From Patescibacteria group bacterium (lineage in GTDB: Bacteria > Patescibacteria > Dojkabacteria > J137): a stretch of DNA of 64,000 bases. Below are positions 42,159 to 50,540 of this stretch, piece after piece. Location: positions 496,001 to 560,000 of the forward strand of contig CAUJCN010000002.1 of NCBI GenBank assembly GCA_963169855.1, given 5' to 3'. Position numbers and translations under genes: made by a program. The notes under the pieces are model-generated. The model was not told the DNA's origin, did no database searches, and was given only the letters and a program-made list of their open reading frames with translations. Each line of letters starts with the position of its first letter. Within the stretch, counting starts at the first letter, position 1.

Positions 42159-43378
42159 GCTTTTAAAACCGAACTGTATAAATCCTCGTAAGCTTTTCTA
42201 AAATCATCAGTAGATGGAAGTTTTACATTGTTCAATTTAGCAACCTCGTGATTAAACAATTCTCTGTTTTTATTGAAGAGCTGAAGCAGCTTCCAAGATT
42301 CTTTTACGAAGTTTTCCTCACTATAAACTGCTCCAGCATTATAAGTTTTTAATCTATATCCCAACGCTCCGTTATCAGTAACTATTGGAAAACATTTGTT
42401 AGTTATAGCTTCGGATAACGCTAAATTGTAAGTTTCTGTAACCTGGCTTGGAATAACTACAACATCAACGTTTTGTAGAAGCTCTGGGAGATCATTAGTA
42501 TTGTACTCACCAATCAAATTAACGACCTTTGGAATTGCCTGCTTGTTAAATCCATCCATAACTTTTCCTACAATAGACCATTCAAATTCGTTTGAGCTAT
42601 CGTTTTTAACTAGATTTATGAAAAGCTGAGAACCTTTATGCTCAGCAAATAAACCTAAGTATACGATTCTGATTTTTTCGGAATTTGATTTTTGATTTAG
42701 TTCATTCGGAACAACATTCTCAACTGTGTGAATAGGAACTTCTTTTAGAAAAGTAGTTTTGATAACTTTTGTCACAAAAGATGAAACTGAAATAAATCCT
42801 TTGATGTTTGGTACTAACTCTTCGAGATACTTTTTTCTTCGTTGATAATATTGCTGATCAACAAATTTAGAGTTATTTAGGAATTCGGAAACATTAAATT
42901 CTTTAAAATTGAACTTTTCTGGGGTAGGGTAGAAAATTCCAAAATCGTGCAAGTGGACAAAAAGTGGATAAGTTTGACCTAATCTCAAAACGCTTATTGG
43001 GTAGCCGTTGATATTCTGAATATCAATAACAGCTGGTTTAATCTTCGCAACAATTTTGTTCAGATGTACTTCGAGCGCAGAGTTATTAAGTTTGAAGAAA
43101 TCCTTTTTGACAAAGTTTTTGATTGTGAAGATGTCTTCATTAAAGTAGATTTTGGTTTCACCTTCCAGGATCACAACCACAACATGATCGAATTCGTTTA
43201 CCTGCTCAATAATCGTTCTCGTTACCTTTTCTGTTCCCGCAGTGCCTCTTTCAAGTGGAGAGTGTAGTAGATGAAGAACAATAGGCTTAGTAGTTGCTAA
43301 TTTTATTGAGAAAAAGTTGAATCTCTCTTTTAGAGCCGAAAGCCAATAGCTAAATTTAGAGTTAAGTTTCTCTATCAT
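42155..43378 (-). CDS. GT4-family glycosyltransferase
   Basis: A 407-residue GT-B enzyme. The acceptor-side loop is LERGTAGTEKVTRTIIEQ and FISVSSFVTKVIK is the linker strand. IRIVYLGLFAEHKGSQLFI starts the donor domain, which ends in IPSQVTETYNLALSEAITNK and PIVTDNGALGY. It is transcribed against the main operon, with its own leaderless-type promoter (TAAAAT at 43385-43390). Confidence 0.87.
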   Translation of the reverse strand: MIEKLNSKFSYWLSALKERFNFFSIKLATTKPIVLHLLHSPLERGTAGTEKVTRTIIEQVNEFDHVVVVILEGETKIYFNEDIFTIKNFVKKDFFKLNNSALEVHLNKIVAKIKPAVIDIQNINGYPISVLRLGQTYPLFVHLHDFGIFYPTPEKFNFKEFNVSEFLNNSKFVDQQYYQRRKKYLEELVPNIKGFISVSSFVTKVIKTTFLKEVPIHTVENVVPNELNQKSNSEKIRIVYLGLFAEHKGSQLFINLVKNDSSNEFEWSIVGKVMDGFNKQAIPKVVNLIGEYNTNDLPELLQNVDVVVIPSQVTETYNLALSEAITNKCFPIVTDNGALGYRLKTYNAGAVYSEENFVKESWKLLQLFNKNRELFNHEVAKLNNVKLPSTDDFRKAYEDLYSSVLKA

Positions 43379-43384
43379 TAAGAA

Positions 43385-43390
43385 ATTTTA
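43385..43390 (-). promoter_or_regulatory. -10 box of the minus-strand GT4 gene
   Basis: TAAAAT on the minus strand, then TTCTTA, then the ATG at 43378: 6-base spacing. Confidence 0.55.
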
Positions 43391-43432
43391 ACCGAAGATT
43401 AAACGATTGACCAATTTAATCTTTTTATTGGC

Positions 43433-44173
43433 TTATTTTGCGAATAGATTGAATCTGATAATTTCCTTCAGAGCTTTGTACCCATCCTTGAAAGCACTCA
43501 TTTTCTTACCTTCTTCAATACTTCTTGGGAAATAACTAATAGGGACAATTCCAAATTTAAGTCTTTTTCCATCTTTTTTGAATCTGGAAAGTCTTGCTGT
43601 AATTTCTGGCTCAACTCCAAAATTACTTTTCGAGATGATTTTTGTTGCAACTTCTCTTGCGATATCACCTCTTAAAAGCTTGTAACAAACTTCCATGTCT
43701 GGAATCCAGACTCGAAGTCTTGGGTAAGTGAAAATGTTTGAGATGAAAGATAATCCTTTATTTCCGATGTAATTCTTCCAATAAATAACTTTATTCTTCT
43801 TGCCAAATCTGTTTCCATAAACCACATCTAAGTCTTTTTCCATCATTAAATTCACTAGATCTACAATCTCGTTTGGTTCGTATTCAAAGTCAGCATCTTG
43901 AATCACTACTAAATCTCCAGTAGATTTTAAGATTCCATTTCTTACAGTCTGAGATTTTCCTGAGTTCTTTTCGTTATCGTAAGCAAAAATCAGACCTTTG
44001 TTTTCTTCTTCCAATTTATGAGCAATTTCCGAAGTAGAGTCTTTAGAACCATCGTTCACAATAATGATTTCTCTTTCTAAATTATGAGGAAACTTAACGT
44101 CGATAACTTTCTGAACAAGTTCTCTTAAAGTTTTAGATTCGTTATAGGCTGGGATTACTAGTGATAATTTCAT
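43433..44173 (-). CDS. GT2 glycosyltransferase, polyprenyl-phosphate mannosyltransferase-like
   Basis: A 246-residue GT2 enzyme of the DPM1/dolichyl-phosphate sugar synthase type. Motifs: SLVIPAYNESKTLRELVQ, REIIIVNDGSKDSTS, NSGKSQTVRNGI, VIQDADFEY as the DxD site, and VVYGNRFGKKNKVI. A RSIEEGKKMSAFKDGYKALK tail matches the family's C-terminal region. There are no membrane helices, so it is the soluble catalytic form. It would load a sugar onto a polyprenyl phosphate for use outside the membrane. Confidence 0.9.
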   Translation of the reverse strand: MKLSLVIPAYNESKTLRELVQKVIDVKFPHNLEREIIIVNDGSKDSTSEIAHKLEEENKGLIFAYDNEKNSGKSQTVRNGILKSTGDLVVIQDADFEYEPNEIVDLVNLMMEKDLDVVYGNRFGKKNKVIYWKNYIGNKGLSFISNIFTYPRLRVWIPDMEVCYKLLRGDIAREVATKIISKSNFGVEPEITARLSRFKKDGKRLKFGIVPISYFPRSIEEGKKMSAFKDGYKALKEIIRFNLFAK

Positions 44174-44240
44174 AATTATGTTTTTTATAAGTCTATATAG
44201 GATACTAGATGAAATCTAAATTCTCAATAGAACTGGCCGA

Positions 44241-45218
44241 TTACATCGCTGTTAGCTTCTTCCAAAGTTCTCTCGCAGGGATGGAGTCTATATACTGTTT
44301 AAATTCGGGATTTACTTCGGTCATTCCTTTCAATCTGAAAAACGTTTTGACTTCGTACGAAATATGTTGAAGATAAAGCATTTCCTCTGGAGTTTTATCT
44401 TTTAGTTCCTTCTGTAATCTGTCTTCCCATTTAGAAACTACATAGAACATGTTCAATGTTTTAATTCTTTCTTTTAATTCAGTTTTTTCATTTTTGAATT
44501 TATTTGCTGAGACATTCAGAAAGTGTAGAACAAATGCATCATTAGTAGCTCCAATATCCCCGTACTGTCTTAAGAAATAGCTTGTATCAAAGTCATCTCC
44601 ATAACCATGAATGATATTAGGATCGAAGAAATAACCTCTTTCAATAAACGGTTCAATTCTTGCTAAATTACACGCACCTGAGCAAAATTCATAAAATTTA
44701 TCCGAAACATGAAAACCAGTTTCTTTAGATCTTGGTGCATAATTTTGGAGTAGAGACTTGTAAATTCGATTTCCAATATCTTCACCCAATTGATATGCTA
44801 GCTTTTTCGAATACTTAATCACTTTGTTTTCTTCGTAGTAGTGATTAAAGTCTGGAGCAACTTGAACAACATTTGGATTTTCGTCTAGAACTTTATTCAG
44901 GACATCTAACCAGTCTCCAGTCACAATTGTGTCTGAATTTAGAAAACATACTCTGTAATAATGTTTAGCTTTTTCATAGGCCGAATTCACGCCATCAACA
45001 AAACCTAGATTTTGGTCGTTTGAGATTACAGTAAGTTCGTCTGGGTAAATTTGTAAAAGCTGATCAGTTACTTTTAAAGATTCTCGATCTGGTTTATTGT
45101 GAACAACAAATACGTGAAAATCTTGAGCTGTGTTAAAAACACTTTCAAGGCACTCGTTCAAATGCCAAGGAGTTTGGTAATTTACTATTATTATTGCTGT
45201 TTTTTTCGTGAAGTCCAT
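44241..45218 (-). CDS. GT2 glycosyltransferase, rhamnosyltransferase-like
   Basis: A 325-residue GT2 enzyme: AIIIVNYQTPWHLNECLESV, then VISNDQNLGFVDGVNSAYEK, the VCFLNSDTIV site (Asp in the position of DxD), and GYGDDFDTSYFLRQYGDIGA in the acceptor region. This pattern is common in rhamnosyl or galactofuranosyl transferases. It overlaps the preceding minus-strand GT2 gene by 28 bases, so both are in one transcript. Confidence 0.87.
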   Translation of the reverse strand: MDFTKKTAIIIVNYQTPWHLNECLESVFNTAQDFHVFVVHNKPDRESLKVTDQLLQIYPDELTVISNDQNLGFVDGVNSAYEKAKHYYRVCFLNSDTIVTGDWLDVLNKVLDENPNVVQVAPDFNHYYEENKVIKYSKKLAYQLGEDIGNRIYKSLLQNYAPRSKETGFHVSDKFYEFCSGACNLARIEPFIERGYFFDPNIIHGYGDDFDTSYFLRQYGDIGATNDAFVLHFLNVSANKFKNEKTELKERIKTLNMFYVVSKWEDRLQKELKDKTPEEMLYLQHISYEVKTFFRLKGMTEVNPEFKQYIDSIPARELWKKLTAM

Positions 45219-46042
45219 AAGAATTGTAAGAAAGTCTTAATCATTGCTAATTTACTTTTAAATTTATAGTGCTTTAGTGCAATATCTAGCCAAGTCTTCA
45301 TTTTCTCCTTTTCTCTTTTATATGATGAATTCTGGTTCACAGATGCCATGTACTTGTGAAGAATATACGTTTTAGGATCATAAAGTACTTGCCAGCCTTC
45401 TTTTCTGGCCCGAATGAACAGTTCAACTTCATCCATGTAGAGTTTGATTTTCTCCCAGTAAAACCCTATTTCTTTTAACATCTCGGCTTTGTACATAATA
45501 CAAGCTCCGGTCACCCCAAAAACGATTTCGCTATCGTCGTATTGACCTTCATCTTTTTCTTTAAATCCTCGATCATACGCCTGCATGAACCCATCATAAA
45601 GCAGACCGGATGAATTAATTAGTCCATCATCGATTCCATTTTTGAAAATTACTTTTGGCCCAACAGCTCCAATAGTTTGATTTTTATCCAACGCCGAAGC
45701 TAATTCTTCTAAAAGGTTTGGAGCAGAGATTGTGTCTGGGTTTAAAACCATTACTTTATCGGCTTTTTGTTCGTTAACAAAATAGTCTAACCCTTTATTA
45801 TTTCCACCAGTTAGAAATACATTATTCTGTGATTCGATAAGAATTAATCTATCTATATATTTTAACTTAATGATTTCTGTGGTTTTATCTTTAGAATCGT
45901 TATCGAAAACCATCACCTGATAAGCTCTTTCGGTTTCTTGACTAAGAATTGTATCCAAGCATTCTTCAATATCTTTTTCGTTATTCCAAGTAACAATAAT
46001 TACTCCGATTTCTATTTTAGGCTTTGAATTTTGGTTATCCAT
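45191..46042 (-). CDS. GT2 glycosyltransferase
   Basis: A GT2 enzyme of 283 aa: IGVIIVTWNNEKDIEECLDT, YQVMVFDNDSKDKTTE, NVFLTGGNNKGLDYF, the VLNPDTI site, GVTGACIMYKAEML, and KLYMDEVELFIRARKEGW with the catalytic-base Asp/Glu region. The ATG at 46042 is chosen because TATAAT lies 7 bases before it; a TTG two codons upstream would fall between that box and the ATG. It opens a minus-strand run of two or three GT2 genes. Confidence 0.88.
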   Translation of the reverse strand: MDNQNSKPKIEIGVIIVTWNNEKDIEECLDTILSQETERAYQVMVFDNDSKDKTTEIIKLKYIDRLILIESQNNVFLTGGNNKGLDYFVNEQKADKVMVLNPDTISAPNLLEELASALDKNQTIGAVGPKVIFKNGIDDGLINSSGLLYDGFMQAYDRGFKEKDEGQYDDSEIVFGVTGACIMYKAEMLKEIGFYWEKIKLYMDEVELFIRARKEGWQVLYDPKTYILHKYMASVNQNSSYKREKEKMKTWLDIALKHYKFKSKLAMIKTFLQFLWTSRKKQQ

Positions 46043-46049
46043 TTTCAAT

Positions 46050-46055
46050 ATTATA
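46050..46055 (-). promoter_or_regulatory. -10 box of the minus-strand GT2 operon
   Basis: TATAAT on the minus strand, then ATTGAAA, then the ATG at 46042: the leaderless spacing of 7. Confidence 0.65.
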
Positions 46056-46209
46056 GTTTATAAATCATCTTTGGGCTATGGGTAGTTAACCACGAGTAGG
46101 GGACTTTAGTAAATGACCTGTTAGATATAGTGTTTTCATCTTTTAGTCTTTTCGTCTTTATATCTTTTCATCTTTTCCCTTCATCCTTGCACTTTAAACC
46201 TTACACCTA

Positions 46210-46215
46210 TAGAAT
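46210..46215 (+). promoter_or_regulatory. -10 box of the cohesin-like wall protein gene
   Basis: TAGAAT, then ATTCATT, then the ATG at 46223: spacing of 7. It favours 46223 over a GTG at 46130, although the longer form would give a better signal peptide. Confidence 0.45.
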
Positions 46216-46222
46216 ATTCATT

Positions 46223-46990
46223 ATGCCATTTAAATTTGAAATATTCCCTGTAGTAAAAGCGCAGGATCTTGATAGCGCAGCTCAGCCAACTTTTGGTTCT
46301 ATTGACATAGGCTCTGCACCAGGATCTCAATCCAGCATTCTTATAAGATCGAATACCACAAATCCAATAGTGGGAAATAGATTCAAAGCAACAGCTGCTG
46401 TTAAAACCAATACAGTTCTAGTTAATGAAGTTACTGTTGTTGTCGAGTTCGACCCCGCAAGATTAAGTGTTATCGATCAAGATACTGCAAACGCAGGGAT
46501 TCAAGTTAAGCTTTTATCTGATCTTTTTGAAATTGAAACAATTTCTGAAGATAATCTAGCTCAATCAGGACAAGTAAAGGTCGTAGCCGTTGCTAAAAAC
46601 GACACCCCAGTTGCATTAAATGGTGATTTTATTGAAATCGAATTCCAAGCACAATCAGTAGGGAGCACTCTGATTAGAATTGGGACAGGGGTTACAGGAA
46701 GTTCACTGACCCGACAAAATGGGACAAAGCTGACTTATCAGTCTAATTCCGTGACCTTGCTGACAAATTCCTCCACAACAACGACTACAGCAACCACAAC
46801 TACAGGAACACCGTCAACTACAACGACCACTACATCTACCACAGGTACAACTGGAGGGACTGGAGGCACAATTCCTAATACAGCTATAGATAATCCTGCT
46901 GGCATAATTGCTGTATTTACCGGCTTTTTGATGGTAATTACTGGAATTAAGCTATATTTTAGTACAAGAGCAGATAGGGCGAAAAACTAA
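46223..46990 (+). CDS. cohesin-like surface protein with Thr-rich linker and sortase-like C-terminus
   Basis: A 255-residue exported protein (286 if it starts at the GTG at 46130). A cohesin-like beta sandwich spans about 30-170: NRFKATAAVKTNTVLVNEVT, VVVEFDPARLSVID, then GDFIEIEFQAQSVGSTLIRI. It matches the domain order of the cohesin-like protein at 10825. A linker of Thr, Ser and Gly (about 180-213) follows. The C-terminus reads IPNTAIDNPAG, a membrane helix (GIIAVFTGFLMVITGIKLYF) and RADRAKN, as in LPXTG-type sortase substrates. The N-terminus at 46223 (MPFKFEIFPVVKAQ) is a weak signal peptide, so the true start is uncertain. The protein may be a docking site for dockerin-bearing proteins. 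Confidence 0.7.
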   Translation: MPFKFEIFPVVKAQDLDSAAQPTFGSIDIGSAPGSQSSILIRSNTTNPIVGNRFKATAAVKTNTVLVNEVTVVVEFDPARLSVIDQDTANAGIQVKLLSDLFEIETISEDNLAQSGQVKVVAVAKNDTPVALNGDFIEIEFQAQSVGSTLIRIGTGVTGSSLTRQNGTKLTYQSNSVTLLTNSSTTTTTATTTTGTPSTTTTTTSTTGTTGGTGGTIPNTAIDNPAGIIAVFTGFLMVITGIKLYFSTRADRAKN

Positions 46991-47015
46991 TTGGACAGGA
47001 CTAATCACTTCTTGG

Positions 47016-47021
47016 TATAAT
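47016..47021 (+). promoter_or_regulatory. -10 box of infA
   Basis: TATAAT 10 bases before the ATG at 47032; a TTGGAC hexamer lies 19 bases upstream (46991-46996). The leader would be about 4 bases. Confidence 0.6.
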
Positions 47022-47031
47022 TCATCACCTT

Positions 47032-47313
47032 ATGACTAACACTAAAAGCGTTATTACAAAGCAAGATCAGTTTGTAACCCTAGAGGGCATTGTTTCTGAG
47101 GTATATCCAGAAATGAAATATCTTGTAGAAGTAGATTTTAAGGGGATCAAGCACAAAGTTAAGTGCTATGTATCTGGAAAGATGAGGACTAAGTTTATCA
47201 TCATTAAAAAAGGCGACAAAGTAAGAGTTCAGATCAGCCTATACGATATCAATAGTGGTATAATTACATATCGATTGAATCAAAAGGGCGAAGAAATTCC
47301 ACTAGTTGCATAA
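47032..47313 (+). CDS. infA: translation initiation factor IF-1
   Basis: A small OB-fold protein that binds the 30S A site with IF-2 and IF-3. The 93 residues include TLEGIVSEVYPEMKYLVEVD, then KCYVSGKMRTKFIIIKKGDK, matching IF-1's 'G.V.e.Lpn..F.V...' and 'GKmRk..I.i..GD.V' pattern. The N- and C-termini are longer than the usual 72 residues. It stands at the head of the conserved infA-rpmJ-rpsM order but has its own promoter. Confidence 0.93.
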   Translation: MTNTKSVITKQDQFVTLEGIVSEVYPEMKYLVEVDFKGIKHKVKCYVSGKMRTKFIIIKKGDKVRVQISLYDINSGIITYRLNQKGEEIPLVA

Positions 47314-47383
47314 AAAAACAGTAAATTACCAAATTATATTTACAAAATAAGGGAAATTTGCTATAAATGCAGGTGTTATATTT

Positions 47384-47412
47384 TTGGCATAAAAGCTAAA
47401 GGTATCTATAAC
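47384..47412 (+). promoter_or_regulatory. sigma70-type promoter of the rpmJ-rpsM ribosomal operon
   Basis: TTGGCA (47384-47389), a 17-base spacer, then TATAAC (47407-47412). The predicted start lies near 47419, giving a leader of about 14 bases to the rpmJ ATG at 47433. Confidence 0.75.
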
Positions 47413-47432
47413 AAATTATTTAAGATTGTTTT

Positions 47433-47585
47433 ATGAAAGTAAAAGCGAGTGTACAAAAGAGATGTAGAGATTGCTACATTGTCAGAAGAAATAGAAAAGT
47501 TGTTTACAACGGCAAGATCAAGATCAAGCCTACGTATTACGTTTACTGCAAAACAAATCCTAAACATAAGCAGAGACAAGGTTAA
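47433..47585 (+). CDS. rpmJ: 50S ribosomal protein L36, enlarged
   Basis: A 50-residue L36 between infA and rpsM, its normal place. It begins MKVKASVQKRCRDCYIVRRN and ends YCKTNPKHKQRQG. The zinc ligands are retained: CRDC (Cys11, Cys14), a later Cys and the His of PKHKQRQG. Standard bacterial L36 has 37-38 residues; here the middle carries an extra segment (around VYNGKIKIKPTYY) between the two zinc half-sites. Translated by hand. No Shine-Dalgarno sequence precedes it. Confidence 0.93.
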   Translation: MKVKASVQKRCRDCYIVRRNRKVVYNGKIKIKPTYYVYCKTNPKHKQRQG

Positions 47586-47604
47586 TTTTATTAAATATAT
47601 ATAA

Positions 47605-47988
47605 ATGGCAAGAATTGTCGGAGTAGAAATTCCAAATAATAAAAGAGTAGACGTAGGACTAACTTACATTTACGGAATTGGAATCAAAACATCAAAAGAT
47701 ATCCTAAAAAATACAAATATTGACGAAACAACAAGAGTTAAAGATTTGAACGAAGATCAGATTAAGAAATTGTACTCATATATTGAAAAGAACGTTCCCA
47801 CAGAAGGACAAGTAAAGCAGAAAGTTTTCCAAGCAGTTAAAAGATTAAAAGACATTAGAGCATTTAGAGGTCAAAGACATAAGTTAGGATTACCTACAAG
47901 AGGTCAGAACACAAGAAGCAATACAAGAACAAGAAAAGGAAAGGCAAAGCCAGTAGGCGGTTTAACAATTAAAGTAGCTAAGAAATAA
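47605..47988 (+). CDS. rpsM: 30S ribosomal protein S13
   Basis: A 127-residue S13 at the head of the small subunit. Signatures: ARIVGVEIPNNKRVDVGLTY, YGIGIKTSKDIL with the helix-two-turn-helix, IRAFRGQRHKLGLPTRGQNT and RTRKGKAK in the basic tail that contacts tRNA. It lies 20 bases after rpmJ and one base before rpsK. The upstream region is AT-only and has no ribosome-binding site. Confidence 0.97.
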   Translation: MARIVGVEIPNNKRVDVGLTYIYGIGIKTSKDILKNTNIDETTRVKDLNEDQIKKLYSYIEKNVPTEGQVKQKVFQAVKRLKDIRAFRGQRHKLGLPTRGQNTRSNTRTRKGKAKPVGGLTIKVAKK

Positions 47989-47989
47989 T

Positions 47990-48415
47990 ATGGCAACAGC
48001 AGAAAAAAAAGCAGCAAATGCTAAAGGAAACGATAAAGCAGCTGTAAAGAAGAAAAAAGCAAAAGTAACATCGCCAAAGGTTTTGGTGAAAGTGAATTCA
48101 ACTTACAACAATACCATTGTAACAATTACAGACTACAACGGAGATGTAATCTCTAGTGCTAGCTGCGGTTCATTAGGATTCAAAGGAAGCAAGAAAAGCA
48201 CACCTTATGCTGCTACAAAAGCAGGAGAAGATGCAGCTTTGAAAGCTGTTCAAATGGGTGCAAAAGAATCTGAAGTTGTTATTAACGGAGTAGGAGTTGG
48301 AAGACAGGCAGCAGTAAAAGGTGTTAGAGCTGCAGGATTAAGAATCACTGCTTTAATTGATAAAACACCTGTTCCTCACGGAGGATGCAAGCCAAGAAAG
48401 AAACCTAAGAAATAA
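47990..48415 (+). CDS. rpsK: 30S ribosomal protein S11
   Basis: A 141-residue S11 of the 30S platform. It has a Lys/Ala-rich N-terminal extension of about 25 residues. The core is KVNSTYNNTIVTITDYNGDV, ASCGSLGFKGSKKSTPYAAT, GVGVGRQAAVKGVRAAG and the conserved TPVPHGGCKPRKKPKK end. It follows rpsM with one base between. Confidence 0.97.
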   Translation: MATAEKKAANAKGNDKAAVKKKKAKVTSPKVLVKVNSTYNNTIVTITDYNGDVISSASCGSLGFKGSKKSTPYAATKAGEDAALKAVQMGAKESEVVINGVGVGRQAAVKGVRAAGLRITALIDKTPVPHGGCKPRKKPKK

Positions 48416-48462
48416 GCTGAGCTTGTTTCTTTAGATAAGAAATAATAGTAAATAAATAAAAT

Positions 48463-49062
48463 ATGTCTAGATATACAGGACCAAAATGGAGAATCAATAG
48501 AAGAGAAGGAGCTACAGTATTAAGTAGTTCTGAGAAGTGGAGAAGAAGACCAACAAATCCAGGTCAATTCCCAACATTGAAGAAAAAGCCCTCTGACTAT
48601 GCAGTTCAGTTTAGAGAAAAACAAAAAGTAAAGAGAACATACGGAATGAACGAAACACAATTCGTTAGATTCTACAAATTAGCTCTAAAGAGCGAGGGTA
48701 ACACATCTTTGAAATTGTTACAGATGCTTGAATTAAGAGCAGACAATGTTCTTTACAAACTAGGATTCGCTTTGACAAGAGCACAGGCAAGACAAATGAT
48801 TACACACGGAAATGTATTACTAAACGGAAAGAAACATAATATTCCATCTACAATTTTAAAAGCTGGAGATGAAATTACATTGAAGGATAAAATTGCAGAT
48901 AGTTTACATGTAAAAGAAATTACAGAAAAGAATAAAGTTAATAAAGTTCCAACATGGCTAACCCTTCTTGAAAAGGGAGGAAAAGTAGTAGCGGAACCAG
49001 TTCGAGATGATATCGATAAACTAATCAAGGAAAGATTAATCATCGAGCTTTACTCTAGATAA
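48463..49062 (+). CDS. rpsD: 30S ribosomal protein S4
   Basis: A 199-residue S4, the assembly protein of the 30S body. SRYTGPKWRINRREG, the YGMNETQFVRFYKLA region and the S4 RNA-binding domain (LELRADNVLYKLGFALTRAQ, then VLLNGKKHNIPS) are clear. The N-terminus lacks the four-cysteine zinc site, so it is of the C-minus type. It follows rpsK by 47 bases. Confidence 0.97.
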   Translation: MSRYTGPKWRINRREGATVLSSSEKWRRRPTNPGQFPTLKKKPSDYAVQFREKQKVKRTYGMNETQFVRFYKLALKSEGNTSLKLLQMLELRADNVLYKLGFALTRAQARQMITHGNVLLNGKKHNIPSTILKAGDEITLKDKIADSLHVKEITEKNKVNKVPTWLTLLEKGGKVVAEPVRDDIDKLIKERLIIELYSR

Positions 49063-49084
49063 AATAACTCTTAACAAGAATAAT

Positions 49085-50050
49085 ATGATATCTTTGCAGC
49101 AATTTACGATCAAAAAGGAGACAGAAGGAAACAATACAGCAACATTCTCTGTTGGACCACTTCCACACGGATACGGTCATACTTTAGGAACATTCTTGAG
49201 AAGAGTTCTTCTATCAAGCATTCCAGGAACTTCTATTACAGGAGTGAAGATTGACGGAGTGGAACATGAATACTCAGCACTAGAAGGTGTTTCGGACGAT
49301 GTATTAGCTCTTCTTTTATCTTTAAAGAATGTAGTTTTAGTATCTAAGTCATTAAATCCTACAACAGTTGAACTAACTGTAAACGGAAAAGCAGGAGAAG
49401 TTGTAGAAGTAACAGCAGGAGATATTGAAGAATCAAACGAAGTTTCTGTAGTAAACAAAGATTATGTTATTACTAAACTAACTGGAAAAACAAAGTTAAA
49501 CATTGTTCTTACAGTAGAAAGAGGATTGGGATACGTTTTACCAAATGAAGATGTTAGAAAAGAAGTGTCTACATTACCTTTAGACGCAAACTTCTCGCCT
49601 GTTACATTAGTAAATTACGCTGTGTCTCAGACTAGAGTTGGAAAAGAAACTGAACTTGATCAATTAGACATTACAATCGAGACTAACGGTGCTGTAACTC
49701 CAGAAGAAGCTCTTCACGTTGCTGCAGACAATCTAAATCAGATGACATCTCATCTTATCGAGATTTCTACTTCAATGTTAAAAGGAGACGAGGTAACAGT
49801 TGCTGTTCAGAATGAAATTAAGAAGGCTGCAAGTGAATCTAAGACATCAGAAGACGAGACCCCAGTTAGAGTTGCTGATCTTAATCTTTCAACAAGATTA
49901 ACAAACGCTCTTTTAAAGTCAAACTATGATGATCTAAGAAAATTAACAGGACTAACTGAAGAAGAAGTAGCAAGCATTCGAGGAATGGGAAGCAAATCTT
50001 ATCAGGAATTATTAGATGTTTTGAAGAAATACAACGTTAAATTAGTATGA
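49085..50050 (+). CDS. rpoA: RNA polymerase alpha subunit
   Basis: A 321-residue alpha subunit. The N-terminal dimerisation domain (about 1-230) contains GPLPHGYGHTLGTFLRRVLL and GYVLPNEDVRKE. The C-terminal domain (about 255-321) has the helix-hairpin-helix stretch LTGLTEEEVASIRGMGSKSY that contacts UP elements and activators. The position after rpsD is the universal bacterial order. It overlaps rplQ by 4 bases. Confidence 0.97.
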   Translation: MISLQQFTIKKETEGNNTATFSVGPLPHGYGHTLGTFLRRVLLSSIPGTSITGVKIDGVEHEYSALEGVSDDVLALLLSLKNVVLVSKSLNPTTVELTVNGKAGEVVEVTAGDIEESNEVSVVNKDYVITKLTGKTKLNIVLTVERGLGYVLPNEDVRKEVSTLPLDANFSPVTLVNYAVSQTRVGKETELDQLDITIETNGAVTPEEALHVAADNLNQMTSHLIEISTSMLKGDEVTVAVQNEIKKAASESKTSEDETPVRVADLNLSTRLTNALLKSNYDDLRKLTGLTEEEVASIRGMGSKSYQELLDVLKKYNVKLV

Positions 50051-50529
50051 AGAAATTAGTAAAGAAAGCAAAAATTCAAGGAAAGACACATTCTCATGTT
50101 CACGCATACATCAAAGGTATGATCGGAGCACTTGTGAAGAGTCAGAAATTAAAGACAACAAAACATAGAGCAAAATTGATTGGAGCACATTTTGACAGAT
50201 TAGTAACTCACCTTAAAAAAGGAAATGCAAAACTAATTGAAGATTACTTTAACTCAAATGTTCTTGCAAAAGATAAATTTGTAAAAGTTGTAAACGAACA
50301 ATTAACAGACAGAAATTCTGGTTACACTAGAATTGTAAAAACATTGAACAGACCAGGAGACAATGCAGATCAAGTATTTTTGATGTTAGTTAACATTGCT
50401 GAGAAATCAAAGAAGAGCAACGTTGCTAAACTTTTAGAACAGAGAGCTAAGAACGAAAAGAAACCAAAGGCAAAACCAGCAGCTAAAAAAGCTACTGCTG
50501 AGAAGGCTAAAAAAACTAAAAGCGAATAA
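50047..50529 (+). CDS. rplQ: 50S ribosomal protein L17
   Basis: A 160-residue L17. The core includes HVHAYIKGMIGALVKSQKLK, TTKHRAKLIGAHFDRLVTHL and GYTRIVKTLNRPGDNADQVF, matching L17's RNA-binding body. The last 30 residues are Lys/Ala-rich (KPKAKPAAKKATAEKAKKTK) and exceed the roughly 120-127 residues usual for the family. Start and rpoA stop overlap as ATGA. Confidence 0.96.
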   Translation: MKKLVKKAKIQGKTHSHVHAYIKGMIGALVKSQKLKTTKHRAKLIGAHFDRLVTHLKKGNAKLIEDYFNSNVLAKDKFVKVVNEQLTDRNSGYTRIVKTLNRPGDNADQVFLMLVNIAEKSKKSNVAKLLEQRAKNEKKPKAKPAAKKATAEKAKKTKSE

Positions 50530-50540
50530 ATATATAAACT

